From: an uncultured Carboxylicivirga sp.
GTDB taxonomy: Bacteria > Bacteroidota > Bacteroidia > Bacteroidales > Marinilabiliaceae
Direction of reading: 5' to 3'
DNA: 64,000 bases
Assembly (NCBI GenBank): GCA_947491945.1
Contig: CANLLN010000004.1
Span: 124,001 to 188,000 of the forward strand
This document shows, piece after piece, positions 26,683 through 34,668 of this stretch. Position 1 is the stretch's first letter; the number at the start of each line of letters is the position of its first letter. Under the pieces are notes generated by a model. That model saw only the letters and a program-made list of their open reading frames with translations, ran no database searches and was not told the DNA's origin. Made by a program: the position numbers and the translations under genes.

Positions 26683-27972
26683 ATGAACAAGCTTTACACT
26701 TTTTTTGTAATTTCAATGTTCGCTGCCTCAATGGCGTCGGCTCAGAGTACACACACTATCGATTTCGAACCTGACGGAATTGGTGCCGATTGGAATTGGG
26801 TAGTAACCGAAAATGGAGATAATCCCGCGCTTGAATTTGTTACGAATCCGGATGCTTCCGGTATTAATACATCGGCTACTGTTGCCAAATTTACTGCAAA
26901 ACAAAGCGGAAATGCATGGGCACTTTTCTTTACTTCTGACAACGGGGAGTTTACCATTGATGCCAACAATGCTATAGTAAAAATGATGGTTTACAAGGCA
27001 AGTTCTTATGATGTTGCCTTTAAGATTGAAGGGGGAAGTGCAAAAGAAATACGGCTTACTTATCCTGAAAATTCTGCTAGTAAATGGGTGGAGCTAACAT
27101 TTGATTTCTCAAGTGAGATTGGTAAAACCTTCAATAAATTGGTTATTATTCCTGATTTTGATACGAGAAGTACAGATAATGAGATTTTTATTGATAATAT
27201 TCAGGTGCCCGATGGTGTTGTTGCCGGTCCATTAAACGCGCCATCAGTGGCGGCAGCTAATCCTACATACGATCAGGCTAATGTGAAGGCGATTTACAGC
27301 GATGCGTATGCAGCACCGGGTAATCCTAACTATAACCCGGGATGGGGACAAGCAACTGCCATGTCGTTTGTTGATATTGATGGTAATCAAACCATTAAAT
27401 ATGAGGGGTTAACCTATCAGGGCAATACCTTTGATGCTATGGATGTATCAGGTATGGACTACCTGCACCTTGATGTATGGACACCGGATGGAACTTTGTT
27501 AAGAGTATCGCCGATAAATACCTCAGTAGGACAGGAAGCGGCTTATAATTTTGGAACATTAGCGCTCGAAACATGGATGAGTATTGATATCCCTTTGAGT
27601 CATTTTACAGATGCCAACCCTGCCTTTAGCTTGGCCGCTGTTGATCAATTAAAATTTGACTCACAGCTTACCGGCGGTGAGCCGTTTAACTTGGGTACTT
27701 TTTATATTGACAATATCTATTTCTATAAGTCAACAGCCACCGCTATTGATGGCCATCAGCAAAGCAAGCTGAGAGCTTTTCCAAATCCCGTTGAAGATGT
27801 GCTTCATATAGAGGGGCTTGCTGACTCTACATTGGTTGAGTTGTATAGTGTAACAGGGAGTTTACTCAAGAGTGTACCTGTTACAGGAGGCTCCATCTCT
27901 GTGGCAGAGCTAAACAAAGGCGTGTACTTTATTAAAGCCGCTAATCAAACCATTAAAATTATTAAAAAGTAA
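26683..27972 (+). CDS. T9SS-secreted protein with two jelly-roll (carbohydrate-binding-like) domains
   Basis: The 429-residue product has a signal peptide (MNKLYTFFVISMFAASMASA) and a C-terminal type A T9SS sorting domain (FPNPVEDVLHIEGL, then YSVTGSLLKSV, ending KIIKK), so it should cross the outer membrane by T9SS and be released or attached to the surface. Between them are two beta-sandwich units: one about 22-180 (VKMMVYKASSYDVAFKIEGG, IFIDNIQVPDG) and one about 190-345 (LHLDVWTPDGTLLRVSPINT, FYIDNIYFYK). Both resemble the glycan-binding modules that accompany GH16-type enzymes in this phylum; no catalytic domain is present. A glycan-binding or adhesive role is inferred. The following hairpin terminates it. 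Confidence 0.85.
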   Translation: MNKLYTFFVISMFAASMASAQSTHTIDFEPDGIGADWNWVVTENGDNPALEFVTNPDASGINTSATVAKFTAKQSGNAWALFFTSDNGEFTIDANNAIVKMMVYKASSYDVAFKIEGGSAKEIRLTYPENSASKWVELTFDFSSEIGKTFNKLVIIPDFDTRSTDNEIFIDNIQVPDGVVAGPLNAPSVAAANPTYDQANVKAIYSDAYAAPGNPNYNPGWGQATAMSFVDIDGNQTIKYEGLTYQGNTFDAMDVSGMDYLHLDVWTPDGTLLRVSPINTSVGQEAAYNFGTLALETWMSIDIPLSHFTDANPAFSLAAVDQLKFDSQLTGGEPFNLGTFYIDNIYFYKSTATAIDGHQQSKLRAFPNPVEDVLHIEGLADSTLVELYSVTGSLLKSVPVTGGSISVAELNKGVYFIKAANQTIKIIKK

Positions 27973-28326
27973 TTTGCTGATTTAGTTTATGTTTCACCAT
28001 CTCATGCAAACCGTCCAATCGTCTGGGCTGGTGAAATACTTTTAGCAACAAGGGGGAAGGCGAATTCATAAGATTGAAAAGTCATGAATGAGCCATCCCT
28101 TTTAGTTTCTCATTGGTGGTGTGGCTGTATATTGATTGATATATAGGCAATCGCCCGGATTTATCATGCCGCATTGTGTTTATAACAGAAGTTCATGAGT
28201 ATAATACTTATGGGCTTCTGTTATATTTTTATATATTTAATGCAAAAGCGAAAACATAATAGGCTTTAAGTAGATTAGCCTTTGAAAACGAAACGCATCA
28301 CTTAACCTGTAAATCGTTCATATCGT
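27973..28326. other. 354-nt intergenic region with inverted repeat and terminator
   Basis: Contains TTTCACCA (27992-27999) matched by TGGTGAAA (28029-28036) around a 29-nt loop, and the hairpin terminator at 28182-28224. No small ORF or RNA gene is recognised, and no exact TAnnTTTG box precedes the regulator gene. Confidence 0.4.
28182..28224 (+). terminator. Long hairpin terminator with T tract
   Basis: ATAACAGAAG (28182-28191) pairs with CTTCTGTTAT (28215-28224), continued by an inner 8-bp stem with one wobble, then ATTTTTATAT. A classical rho-independent terminator about 210 nt past the T9SS protein gene. Confidence 0.75.
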
Positions 28327-31173
28327 ATGAAAGGAATCATCTCCTTGGTATTGGTATTCGGAAACTTGATGTTGTCAGCGCAAACCTTCACTGGTGGAAT
28401 CCCATTTATCACTAATTATTCTGAGAAGGATTTGAAGGTATCCACTGTCAATTATGGTATTATTCAGGATAACAGAGGACTGCTGTACTTTGCCAATGAG
28501 TACGGTATTCTGGAGTTTGATGGTAGTGACTGGAACATTGTTACAGCAGTATCAAATCATTCCAATATCAAGTCACTGGCCATTACCAAAAACAACCGAA
28601 TATATGCCGGTGCACAGGGCGATTTTGGATACGTTGATTATCAGAAGGATAATGGACTGGTCTTTCGTTCGCTGCTTGATTTAGTGCCGGTAGAATACCG
28701 TGACTTCAATGATGTGTGGAATATTGTGTTGCATAATAATGAAGTGTATTTTCACACATGGCGGGCTATCTATAAGTATAGTGGCGATGATATTACTGTA
28801 ATAAAAACGGGCCATAAGATCAAAGGCCTTTTTAAGGTCAGAGATCAGGTGTTGATGCACGATGAATTTGGTTTACACCGTAAAACTAATAACGGTTTTG
28901 AAAGGCTGTCAGGATCAACGCCCTTAAGTAATGAAGAGCTTAGGTTTATCCTGCCAATAAATGAAAATGATCTCTTAGTAGCTACACTTGCCGGTGGCTT
29001 ATTTTTATTGGCCAATCATAATTTACAGCCATTCCACACAGAACCACAAATTGATTTTAAAAGCATTGGCTTATCCACAGGTCATGTGCGTAAAAATGGC
29101 GATTTTGTTATCGGTACCCATAAAGCCGGTGTTTACATTCTGAATAATAAAGGTTCCGTTGAAACACAATTAACCAAAGCGGAAGGTCTGCAAAACAATG
29201 CGATTCGGGGTTTATATACCGATATCCACAATAACCTGTGGGTAACCCACAAAACAGGGATTGATATGGTTGAGCTATCAACACCTTTGTGCCAAATAAA
29301 GCCCAATACCGAGGAGCCAATAGGTGTTTATTCAATTTTAGAACATGAAGGCTATAGGTATTATGCCACCCACGAAGGGCTGTTAAAGCAATCGCTGGTG
29401 TCAGGATCCGATCAGTCATTTAAGAGAGTTAAGGGCAGTATTGACATTAACTGGAGCCTGAGCAAATGGGAGGATATTGTTGTATTGGCGCATGCCAAAG
29501 GATTTTCGCAACTGCTTAATGGGGAGCTTATTTCGATTTATGGCGGCGAAGGTTGCTGGCTGATTAAGGCTTTGCCACAACATCCGGGTTATTTTATCGG
29601 AGGCACGTATCAAGGGCTTGTGTTGCTTAAAAAGGAAGGTGAGCAACTGCGCTTCGTTAACAGGATCAAAGGGTTTAATGAATCAAGCAGAGTAGTGGAA
29701 ATAGCTGATAATGGCGAAATATGGGTCGCTCATGGCTATCGTGGAATATACAGGTTGGTGCTGAATAGTTCATTGAATGCGATTGCACAGCGGTCGTTTT
29801 ATGACCATTCAAAAGGATTGCCGTCGCACATGTTTAACACCGTTTTTAAGCTTAATCAAGCCTTGGTGTTTGGCACGCTGGTGGGTTTCTATCACTACGA
29901 TGCATCAGCCGATTCAATGATAATGAATAAAGAACTGACTGATTGGATAGGGTATGAGCAAGGGCGTTTGGTAAAAGAGGATCCTAAGGGAAATGTATGG
30001 TTTGTATCGGGCAATAAATCAGGTGTTATTGAAAAGCACCCCGATGGTAGCCAAACGGTGACAAGCAATCCCTTTAACAAGTTAAATGAATATTATATTC
30101 CGGGATTTGAAAACATCTACTTCTCAGATAAGCAAAAGGTTTACATTGGCACTAAAGATGGTGTTATTGTTTATGATGCGGCATTAGAAGTAAATAAGCC
30201 GGCCAATTTCAAATGTTTATTGCGTTCGGTGAAAAATGGGAGTGGTGAAAATGTACTGTACGACGATAATATTGAATTTCTGTGCGATACCCTTATGGGG
30301 CAGGATATACAACTCTTGTATAAGGAAGTTAAAAACAATAGTCTGACCTTTAGTTTCTCTGCCGGTTATTATGAAAATACTAAAAACATCCGATTTAAGT
30401 ATTACCTGCAAGGGTATGACAGCGACTGGTCTGAATGGGAGGATATCAGATACAAGGAGTATACAAACCTAAAAGAAGGTGATTACGTGTTTCGTTTGAA
30501 GGCCATTAATATTTATGGCGCCGAAACGGACGACATCATCTGCCGTTTTAGCATATTGCCTCCCTGGCACCGAACTATTTATGCCTATGCGGGATATACT
30601 GTGCTTTTTATATCCATCTTTTACATGGTAATGAAGGTAAGAGACAGACGAGCCAGGGTTGAGAAACAGCGCTATATTGAAAAGCAAGAACGTATTCGAA
30701 AAATAGAGCAGGCGGCCTATCAGGAGGAAAAATTAAGAAATGAACTCCAAAGTAAAAACAAAGAGCTGGCAGCCATTGCTATGAAAACGATTTGTAAAAA
30801 TGAAAAGCTGGTTGATTTACAGGCTCGCATCATCGCCATTAAAGAAGACGCCACCAAGCAGCTTGAGCAAAAACTATGCGATTTGCTGGGTTTTATTGAA
30901 CGTGAGATTTCTAATGATGATTGGGATGATTTTGAATTGCGCTTTGATTTAGCGCATAATAATTATATCAAGAAATTAAAGGAAGAATTTGCTGCGCTCA
31001 CGCCTCATGACCTGAAAATATGTGCTTATCTAAAGATGAATTTGAGCAGCAAGGAAATAGCACAACTACTCAATATGTCTGTTAGGGGTGTTGAGAATGC
31101 ACGGTATCGGGTGCGGAAACGGCTGGGTTTAGACTCATCAGTCAATCTAACTGATTGGTTAATGAGTCGATAG
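28327..31173 (+). CDS. Membrane-spanning propeller/Y_Y_Y sensor with LuxR-type HTH
   Basis: The 948 residues begin with a signal peptide/anchor (MKGIISLVLVFGNLMLSA), then a long beta-propeller-like region (about 20-620) with two-component-regulator-propeller repeats such as IQDNRGLLYFANEYGILEFD and LYTDIHNNLWVTHKTGI, a Y_Y_Y domain (about 665-745: KYYLQGYDSDWSEWEDIRYK), a single TM helix (about 757-775), a coiled coil (about 780-860), and a C-terminal helix-turn-helix of LuxR type (LSSKEIAQLLNMSVRGVENA, about 900-920). There is no histidine-kinase domain. It therefore joins an extracytoplasmic sensor to a cytoplasmic DNA-binding domain in one chain. Targets are unknown; the T9SS jelly-roll gene upstream is the nearest candidate. 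Confidence 0.9.
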   Translation: MKGIISLVLVFGNLMLSAQTFTGGIPFITNYSEKDLKVSTVNYGIIQDNRGLLYFANEYGILEFDGSDWNIVTAVSNHSNIKSLAITKNNRIYAGAQGDFGYVDYQKDNGLVFRSLLDLVPVEYRDFNDVWNIVLHNNEVYFHTWRAIYKYSGDDITVIKTGHKIKGLFKVRDQVLMHDEFGLHRKTNNGFERLSGSTPLSNEELRFILPINENDLLVATLAGGLFLLANHNLQPFHTEPQIDFKSIGLSTGHVRKNGDFVIGTHKAGVYILNNKGSVETQLTKAEGLQNNAIRGLYTDIHNNLWVTHKTGIDMVELSTPLCQIKPNTEEPIGVYSILEHEGYRYYATHEGLLKQSLVSGSDQSFKRVKGSIDINWSLSKWEDIVVLAHAKGFSQLLNGELISIYGGEGCWLIKALPQHPGYFIGGTYQGLVLLKKEGEQLRFVNRIKGFNESSRVVEIADNGEIWVAHGYRGIYRLVLNSSLNAIAQRSFYDHSKGLPSHMFNTVFKLNQALVFGTLVGFYHYDASADSMIMNKELTDWIGYEQGRLVKEDPKGNVWFVSGNKSGVIEKHPDGSQTVTSNPFNKLNEYYIPGFENIYFSDKQKVYIGTKDGVIVYDAALEVNKPANFKCLLRSVKNGSGENVLYDDNIEFLCDTLMGQDIQLLYKEVKNNSLTFSFSAGYYENTKNIRFKYYLQGYDSDWSEWEDIRYKEYTNLKEGDYVFRLKAINIYGAETDDIICRFSILPPWHRTIYAYAGYTVLFISIFYMVMKVRDRRARVEKQRYIEKQERIRKIEQAAYQEEKLRNELQSKNKELAAIAMKTICKNEKLVDLQARIIAIKEDATKQLEQKLCDLLGFIEREISNDDWDDFELRFDLAHNNYIKKLKEEFAALTPHDLKICAYLKMNLSSKEIAQLLNMSVRGVENARYRVRKRLGLDSSVNLTDWLMSR

Positions 31174-31198
31174 CTGATGTTTATACCCGATTTCTATG

Positions 31199-31798
31199 TT
31201 ATAACCTCCTCTCCATAAAAAATACGATGAGTAGGATTAGCGCTATCCCCACTTTAATCTGCCAGTAGGGAATGGCCATACCTACAAGGGCAGTTATAAT
31301 AATCGCTTTAAGCAGTCGGCCCGAGCGTCTTTCCATCTTGGATTTAAACTGAACCAGTTTCATTTGATGGTTCTCCATGTCCAGCAGAAAAACGCCATCG
31401 TTCTCCACCACGTAATCATATTCAAGTAGTTGACGTCGTGTGTTTTTATTGCGGGCGCTAATGGCCTGAAAACCGCTTTTTACTTCCACAATATATTTCC
31501 GGCCATTTTTTTTAACAATGTAGTCGGGTTGAATACTTGCTGTGTGCCGTTCGCCATTTTCAATATAATGGTGTTCGTAGTTGCCCTGATAATCAACTAT
31601 GGTGTAGCCTTTGCTCTTTAGGAAGTTACGGGCTTGTAGTTCCAGTTTGTTGCCCCGCTCAAAGCGCTTGCGTACTTTGCGCTCCTGCCAATAATTATTT
31701 ACCTTGTACTTAATTATAAAAAGCATAAGGATGATAATGATGATCAGTAGCAACAGCAGCGCCAGGTGTTCCTGGTTGTGGTAGTCGAATGTGTGCAT
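31199..31798 (-). CDS. Membrane-anchored PD-(D/E)XK nuclease-like protein
   Basis: I do not know a named family for this 199-residue protein. It has an N-terminal TM helix (about 11-29), a soluble middle domain (about 45-155), and two C-terminal TM helices (about 163-179 and 181-195). The middle shows a PD-(D/E)XK nuclease pattern: early helix Glu53 (GNKLELQARNFLKSKGY), Asp92 (QPDYIV), the E-V-K triad residues Glu105 and Lys107 (KYIVEVKSG), and Gln123 (RRQLLEY). All four motif positions are in the right order and spacing. Function could be nucleic-acid cleavage at the membrane, restriction-like defence, or a non-catalytic relative. It is divergent from the next gene and converges with the sensor-regulator. 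Confidence 0.75.
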   Translation of the reverse strand: MHTFDYHNQEHLALLLLLIIIIILMLFIIKYKVNNYWQERKVRKRFERGNKLELQARNFLKSKGYTIVDYQGNYEHHYIENGERHTASIQPDYIVKKNGRKYIVEVKSGFQAISARNKNTRRQLLEYDYVVENDGVFLLDMENHQMKLVQFKSKMERRSGRLLKAIIITALVGMAIPYWQIKVGIALILLIVFFMERRL

Positions 31799-31821
31799 GC
31801 GATGAAATATATTTATAGGAG

Positions 31822-31829
31822 CAAAAATA
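31822..31829 (-). promoter_or_regulatory. Putative -7 promoter box of the nuclease-like gene
   Basis: TATTTTTG on the minus strand, 23 nt before the ATG at 31798, matches TAnnTTTG. No -33 box seen. Confidence 0.35.
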
Positions 31830-31887
31830 ATGACTTACGCCGGACGATTGACCGTTTGGGTGAATATAAAATCAGAACATCAAGTAT

Positions 31888-32358
31888 ATGAAGACACAGA
31901 TGCATTGTCTGGGAAAGAGCTTTGGCCCGGTGGCCTCATTTTCCGGTTTGGTTTTGTTGCTGGCGGGTTTAATTTCCCTTGCTCAGGGTGCTTGGGTAGG
32001 GGGTGTTCTTATACCTTTAGGGACTTTTATAAGTTTTACCCGTTCGTGTACGCACATCGATTTTGATTTAAAACGGGTGCGTTCGGGCGATAAGCTTTTC
32101 GGATTATTTGTCAACGGGCGATGGCAAAAATTGAGGACCGGAATGTATTTGCAAGTGTTTCATTCCGATAAATTATATCGCAATTACAGTCGTGGTAATC
32201 GGGTGCTCGATATTGTTCAGAAAAACAATGTGATTCGTCTTTACGATGAGCAGGGAAGGAAGGTTTGCGACCTGATGGCGCTGAAAGAGGGCAGTGATGA
32301 GGAAGGGCAGTTGAGCGTGATGTCGGAGCGTCTTGGGCTAATAAGTAAGAAGGAATAA
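31888..32358 (+). CDS. Small two-helix membrane protein of unknown function
   Basis: Not recognised. From ATG 31888 the product is 156 residues: a short N-terminus, two adjacent hydrophobic helices (about 14-33 and 36-52), then a basic-polar beta-rich soluble domain (about 57-140) with a conserved-looking FDLKRVRSGDKLFGLFVNGR segment, and a charged tail. The helix-hairpin plus beta domain layout resembles bacterial PH-type membrane proteins, which is only a suggestion. It is divergent from the nuclease-like gene with 89 nt between the start codons, so the two share an upstream region. It converges with asnA. Confidence 0.65.
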   Translation: MKTQMHCLGKSFGPVASFSGLVLLLAGLISLAQGAWVGGVLIPLGTFISFTRSCTHIDFDLKRVRSGDKLFGLFVNGRWQKLRTGMYLQVFHSDKLYRNYSRGNRVLDIVQKNNVIRLYDEQGRKVCDLMALKEGSDEEGQLSVMSERLGLISKKE

Positions 32359-32361
32359 ACA

Positions 32362-32417
32362 AAGCCGGATCGGTTTGCAATCACAAGTATTTTCTTGCGA
32401 TGGAATCCATCCGGCTT
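32362..32417. terminator. Hairpin between convergent small membrane protein gene and asnA
   Basis: AAGCCGGAT (32362-32370) pairs with ATCCGGCTT (32409-32417), with a further inner CAAG/CTTG stem. U tracts are weak in both directions. Confidence 0.5.
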
Positions 32418-32442
32418 GGCTGATTTTGGACTAAAGAATCGT

Positions 32443-33480
32443 TTATACCAGTATAATTTTGTTGGCCTTGCACTCTTTGCGCATGTCCTGCGGCCAAATG
32501 CTCGACTGTATCTCTCCGATGTGTGCCTTGCGCAGGAAGAACATACACAGTCGCGACTGACCTATGCCACCACCAATGGATAGGGGTAACTCACCTTCAA
32601 GCAGTCGTTTATGAAAATCAAGCGTCCTCCGCTCGGGGCATCCTTCCTGTTCCAGCTGTTGCTCCAATACTTGCGGACTCACCCTGATACCCATGGACGA
32701 AAGCTCAAAAGATTGTTCCAGCACCGGGTTCCAAACAATGATGTCGCCGTTTAAGCCTCGATACCCATTCACCGTTGGCGTACTCCAATCGTCATAGTCG
32801 GGTGCGCGGCCATCGTGTTTTTCGCCGTTGGATAGTGTGCTGCCAATACCGATGATGAAAATAGCGCCGTGCTTTTTTGCGGCGGCATCTTCACGTTCTT
32901 TGGATGATAAATCAGGGTACTGGTCAAGCAGATCCTGGGCATGGATAAATGTGATGGCATCGGGTAGTATGGGGCGTATGGCAGGATAGCGTTCATACAC
33001 CACGAACTCGGTTCGCTTCATCACTTCGTAAATTTTCGTTACTATATGTTTTAGGTAATCAAGGTTGTATTCTTCCTTGGCAATGTGTCGTTCCCAATCC
33101 CACTGATCTACATACAACGAATGGATATTATCCAGCTCCTCATCGGGGCGGATGGCATTCATATCGGTGTATAGGCCAAAGCCCTTTTCAATTTCATAAT
33201 CGGCCAGCATCAGGCGCTTCCATTTGGCCAGCGAATGTACCACCTCGGCCTGCTGATCGTTAAATTCTTTTACCGGAAAGGCTACGGGGCGTTCAGTGCC
33301 GTTAAGGTCATCGTTAATGCCGGTACCTTTCATAACAAATAGGGGAGCTGTTACGCGGCGCAGCCTTAACTCAGCCGATAAAGCGGCCTGAAAATGATCT
33401 TTGATGGTTTTAATAGCGTGCTCGGTTTGTTTCAAATCCAGCAGCGGATCGTAATCTTTAGGTATAAATAGTTTCGCCAT
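32443..33480 (-). CDS. asnA: Aspartate-ammonia ligase (asparagine synthetase A)
   Basis: Makes asparagine from aspartate, ammonia and ATP; class-II aminoacyl-tRNA-synthetase-like fold. The start ATG at 33478-33480 (MAKLFIPKDYDPLLDLKQTE) gives 345 residues, the usual family size. A further 14 in-frame codons lie upstream but are not family-like, and they overlap the promoter box. Motifs include RVTAPLFVMKGTGINDDLNG near the N-terminus, SLYVDQWDWE, and the C-terminal LSIGGGIGQSRLCMFFLRKA (motif 3 of the class-II fold). Sequence is otherwise unremarkable. Single-gene unit with its own promoter. Confidence 0.96.
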   Translation of the reverse strand: MAKLFIPKDYDPLLDLKQTEHAIKTIKDHFQAALSAELRLRRVTAPLFVMKGTGINDDLNGTERPVAFPVKEFNDQQAEVVHSLAKWKRLMLADYEIEKGFGLYTDMNAIRPDEELDNIHSLYVDQWDWERHIAKEEYNLDYLKHIVTKIYEVMKRTEFVVYERYPAIRPILPDAITFIHAQDLLDQYPDLSSKEREDAAAKKHGAIFIIGIGSTLSNGEKHDGRAPDYDDWSTPTVNGYRGLNGDIIVWNPVLEQSFELSSMGIRVSPQVLEQQLEQEGCPERRTLDFHKRLLEGELPLSIGGGIGQSRLCMFFLRKAHIGEIQSSIWPQDMRKECKANKIILV

Positions 33481-33507
33481 TGTATTAATATTTGTTGATT
33501 GATAGCG

Positions 33508-33540
33508 CAAATATAATAACAAGTTTCAATATGAAACAAA
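33508..33540 (-). promoter_or_regulatory. Promoter of asnA (Bacteroidota -33/-7 type)
   Basis: On the minus strand TTTG (33537-33540) lies 21 nt upstream of TATATTTG (33508-33515), matching TTTG-N19-21-TAnnTTTG. Leader to ATG about 20 nt. Confidence 0.65.
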
Positions 33541-33728
33541 AATAAGCGATAAAAATATAAAATGTCATGAATTAACCTCGATTGAGTATTAAATTAAAAT
33601 TTCATCTATATTATTTTAGGGAGATGCTTCTTCAAGCTCTGAAGTGTAAGCGGCCAATTAATTGTTAAGAAATGAACGATTTTTTAGTATTTTCGGCATG
33701 CCTTAAAATCTGAATCTACTATGTGAAT

Positions 33729-34418
33729 ATGAAGCTTACTGAATTAATGCATTCCATTGAAAAATCTGCCTCCAATACTACTGGTCATTTTCTGCTGTCC
33801 TTGCAAGGGGTTATTCTGGTGTGTAATGGCTATGGTGCCCAACTGCTTAAGTTTGCTTCATCCACTCAATTGGTGGGGCGGCACCTTAACGACCTTGTGC
33901 CCGAAGAGTTTGCCAGCCACCTTCCCGAAGAAATTACAGAGGAACATTTAACCAATGGGCAGTTTTTAGAGCGTGTGAATGTTTGTGCGGATGGCGAGCT
34001 CATACCCACCCTGGTTAAGACGCAACGGGTGCGAGTGGGTGATTTGCAGTTAATTGAGTGTTTTATCCGGTTGAATGAGGCCGCTGATGAGCCTATTAAA
34101 GCCCTTCGGTACCGACAAACGGCTGATCTGCTAAAGTGCGAAGTGCTGCGACTAAAGCGGCAGGTGAGTCAATCGAAGATTCAGGCCTTAATTGATCAGC
34201 GCCTGGTAAAAGCGGCTTGTCGCCTTCAGATACCATTTACACAGGGCGACCTCTTGTTTTGTTCCCTGCTTACAAATGGCCTATCCACTAAAGAAATAGC
34301 CGAACAACTTAACATTACACTGGCATCGGCCTATAAGCAGCGTAAACGCATCCGCAAAAAGTTAAGCCTGCCAGTGGAAACCAACCTCTATCATTACCTG
34401 ATAAGTATTATTGACTAA
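33729..34418 (+). CDS. PAS-LuxR one-component transcriptional regulator
   Basis: Starting at ATG 33729 (MKLTELMHSIEKSASN), 229 residues; a GTG two codons upstream is possible. The N-terminal half (about 18-118) has PAS-like features: FLLSLQGVILVCNGYGAQLL, then a G-R-HLNDLVP loop. A basic-helical linker (about 130-160) leads to a C-terminal helix-turn-helix of LuxR/GerE type: LSTKEIAEQLNITLASAYKQ (about 195-214), followed by RKRIRKKL. No receiver or kinase domain. The PAS could bind a small ligand or cofactor; which one is unknown. It lies 250 nt upstream of the giant surface-protein gene on the same strand and is a candidate regulator of it (inference). Confidence 0.8.
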   Translation: MKLTELMHSIEKSASNTTGHFLLSLQGVILVCNGYGAQLLKFASSTQLVGRHLNDLVPEEFASHLPEEITEEHLTNGQFLERVNVCADGELIPTLVKTQRVRVGDLQLIECFIRLNEAADEPIKALRYRQTADLLKCEVLRLKRQVSQSKIQALIDQRLVKAACRLQIPFTQGDLLFCSLLTNGLSTKEIAEQLNITLASAYKQRKRIRKKLSLPVETNLYHYLISIID

Positions 34419-34668
34419 GCCAGCAGATCAACTTACTGCTTTTCTCGTTTTACCTCGAGCAGCTGTGCCTTTAATGTTGGTAGCAGTGTTCCCTTGATCA
34501 ATTGACCCCATTTTGTCCCCATCTTGTTTTTGCTGTTTCTGAGCAGCCTCAATACTTTCGTGGCCACAGGCATTGACTCACTCAACACCCAACACGGAGA
34601 GCTCCTACTGTTTTCCCTTTTTTATTACAAGTGTCAATGTACTTCATCAACCTTAATTGATTCAAATT

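Noticed and set aside
31830-32066. Alternative plus-strand frame before the two-helix membrane protein
   Set aside because: It overlaps the better-supported frame starting at 31888, which has TM helices and a soluble domain.
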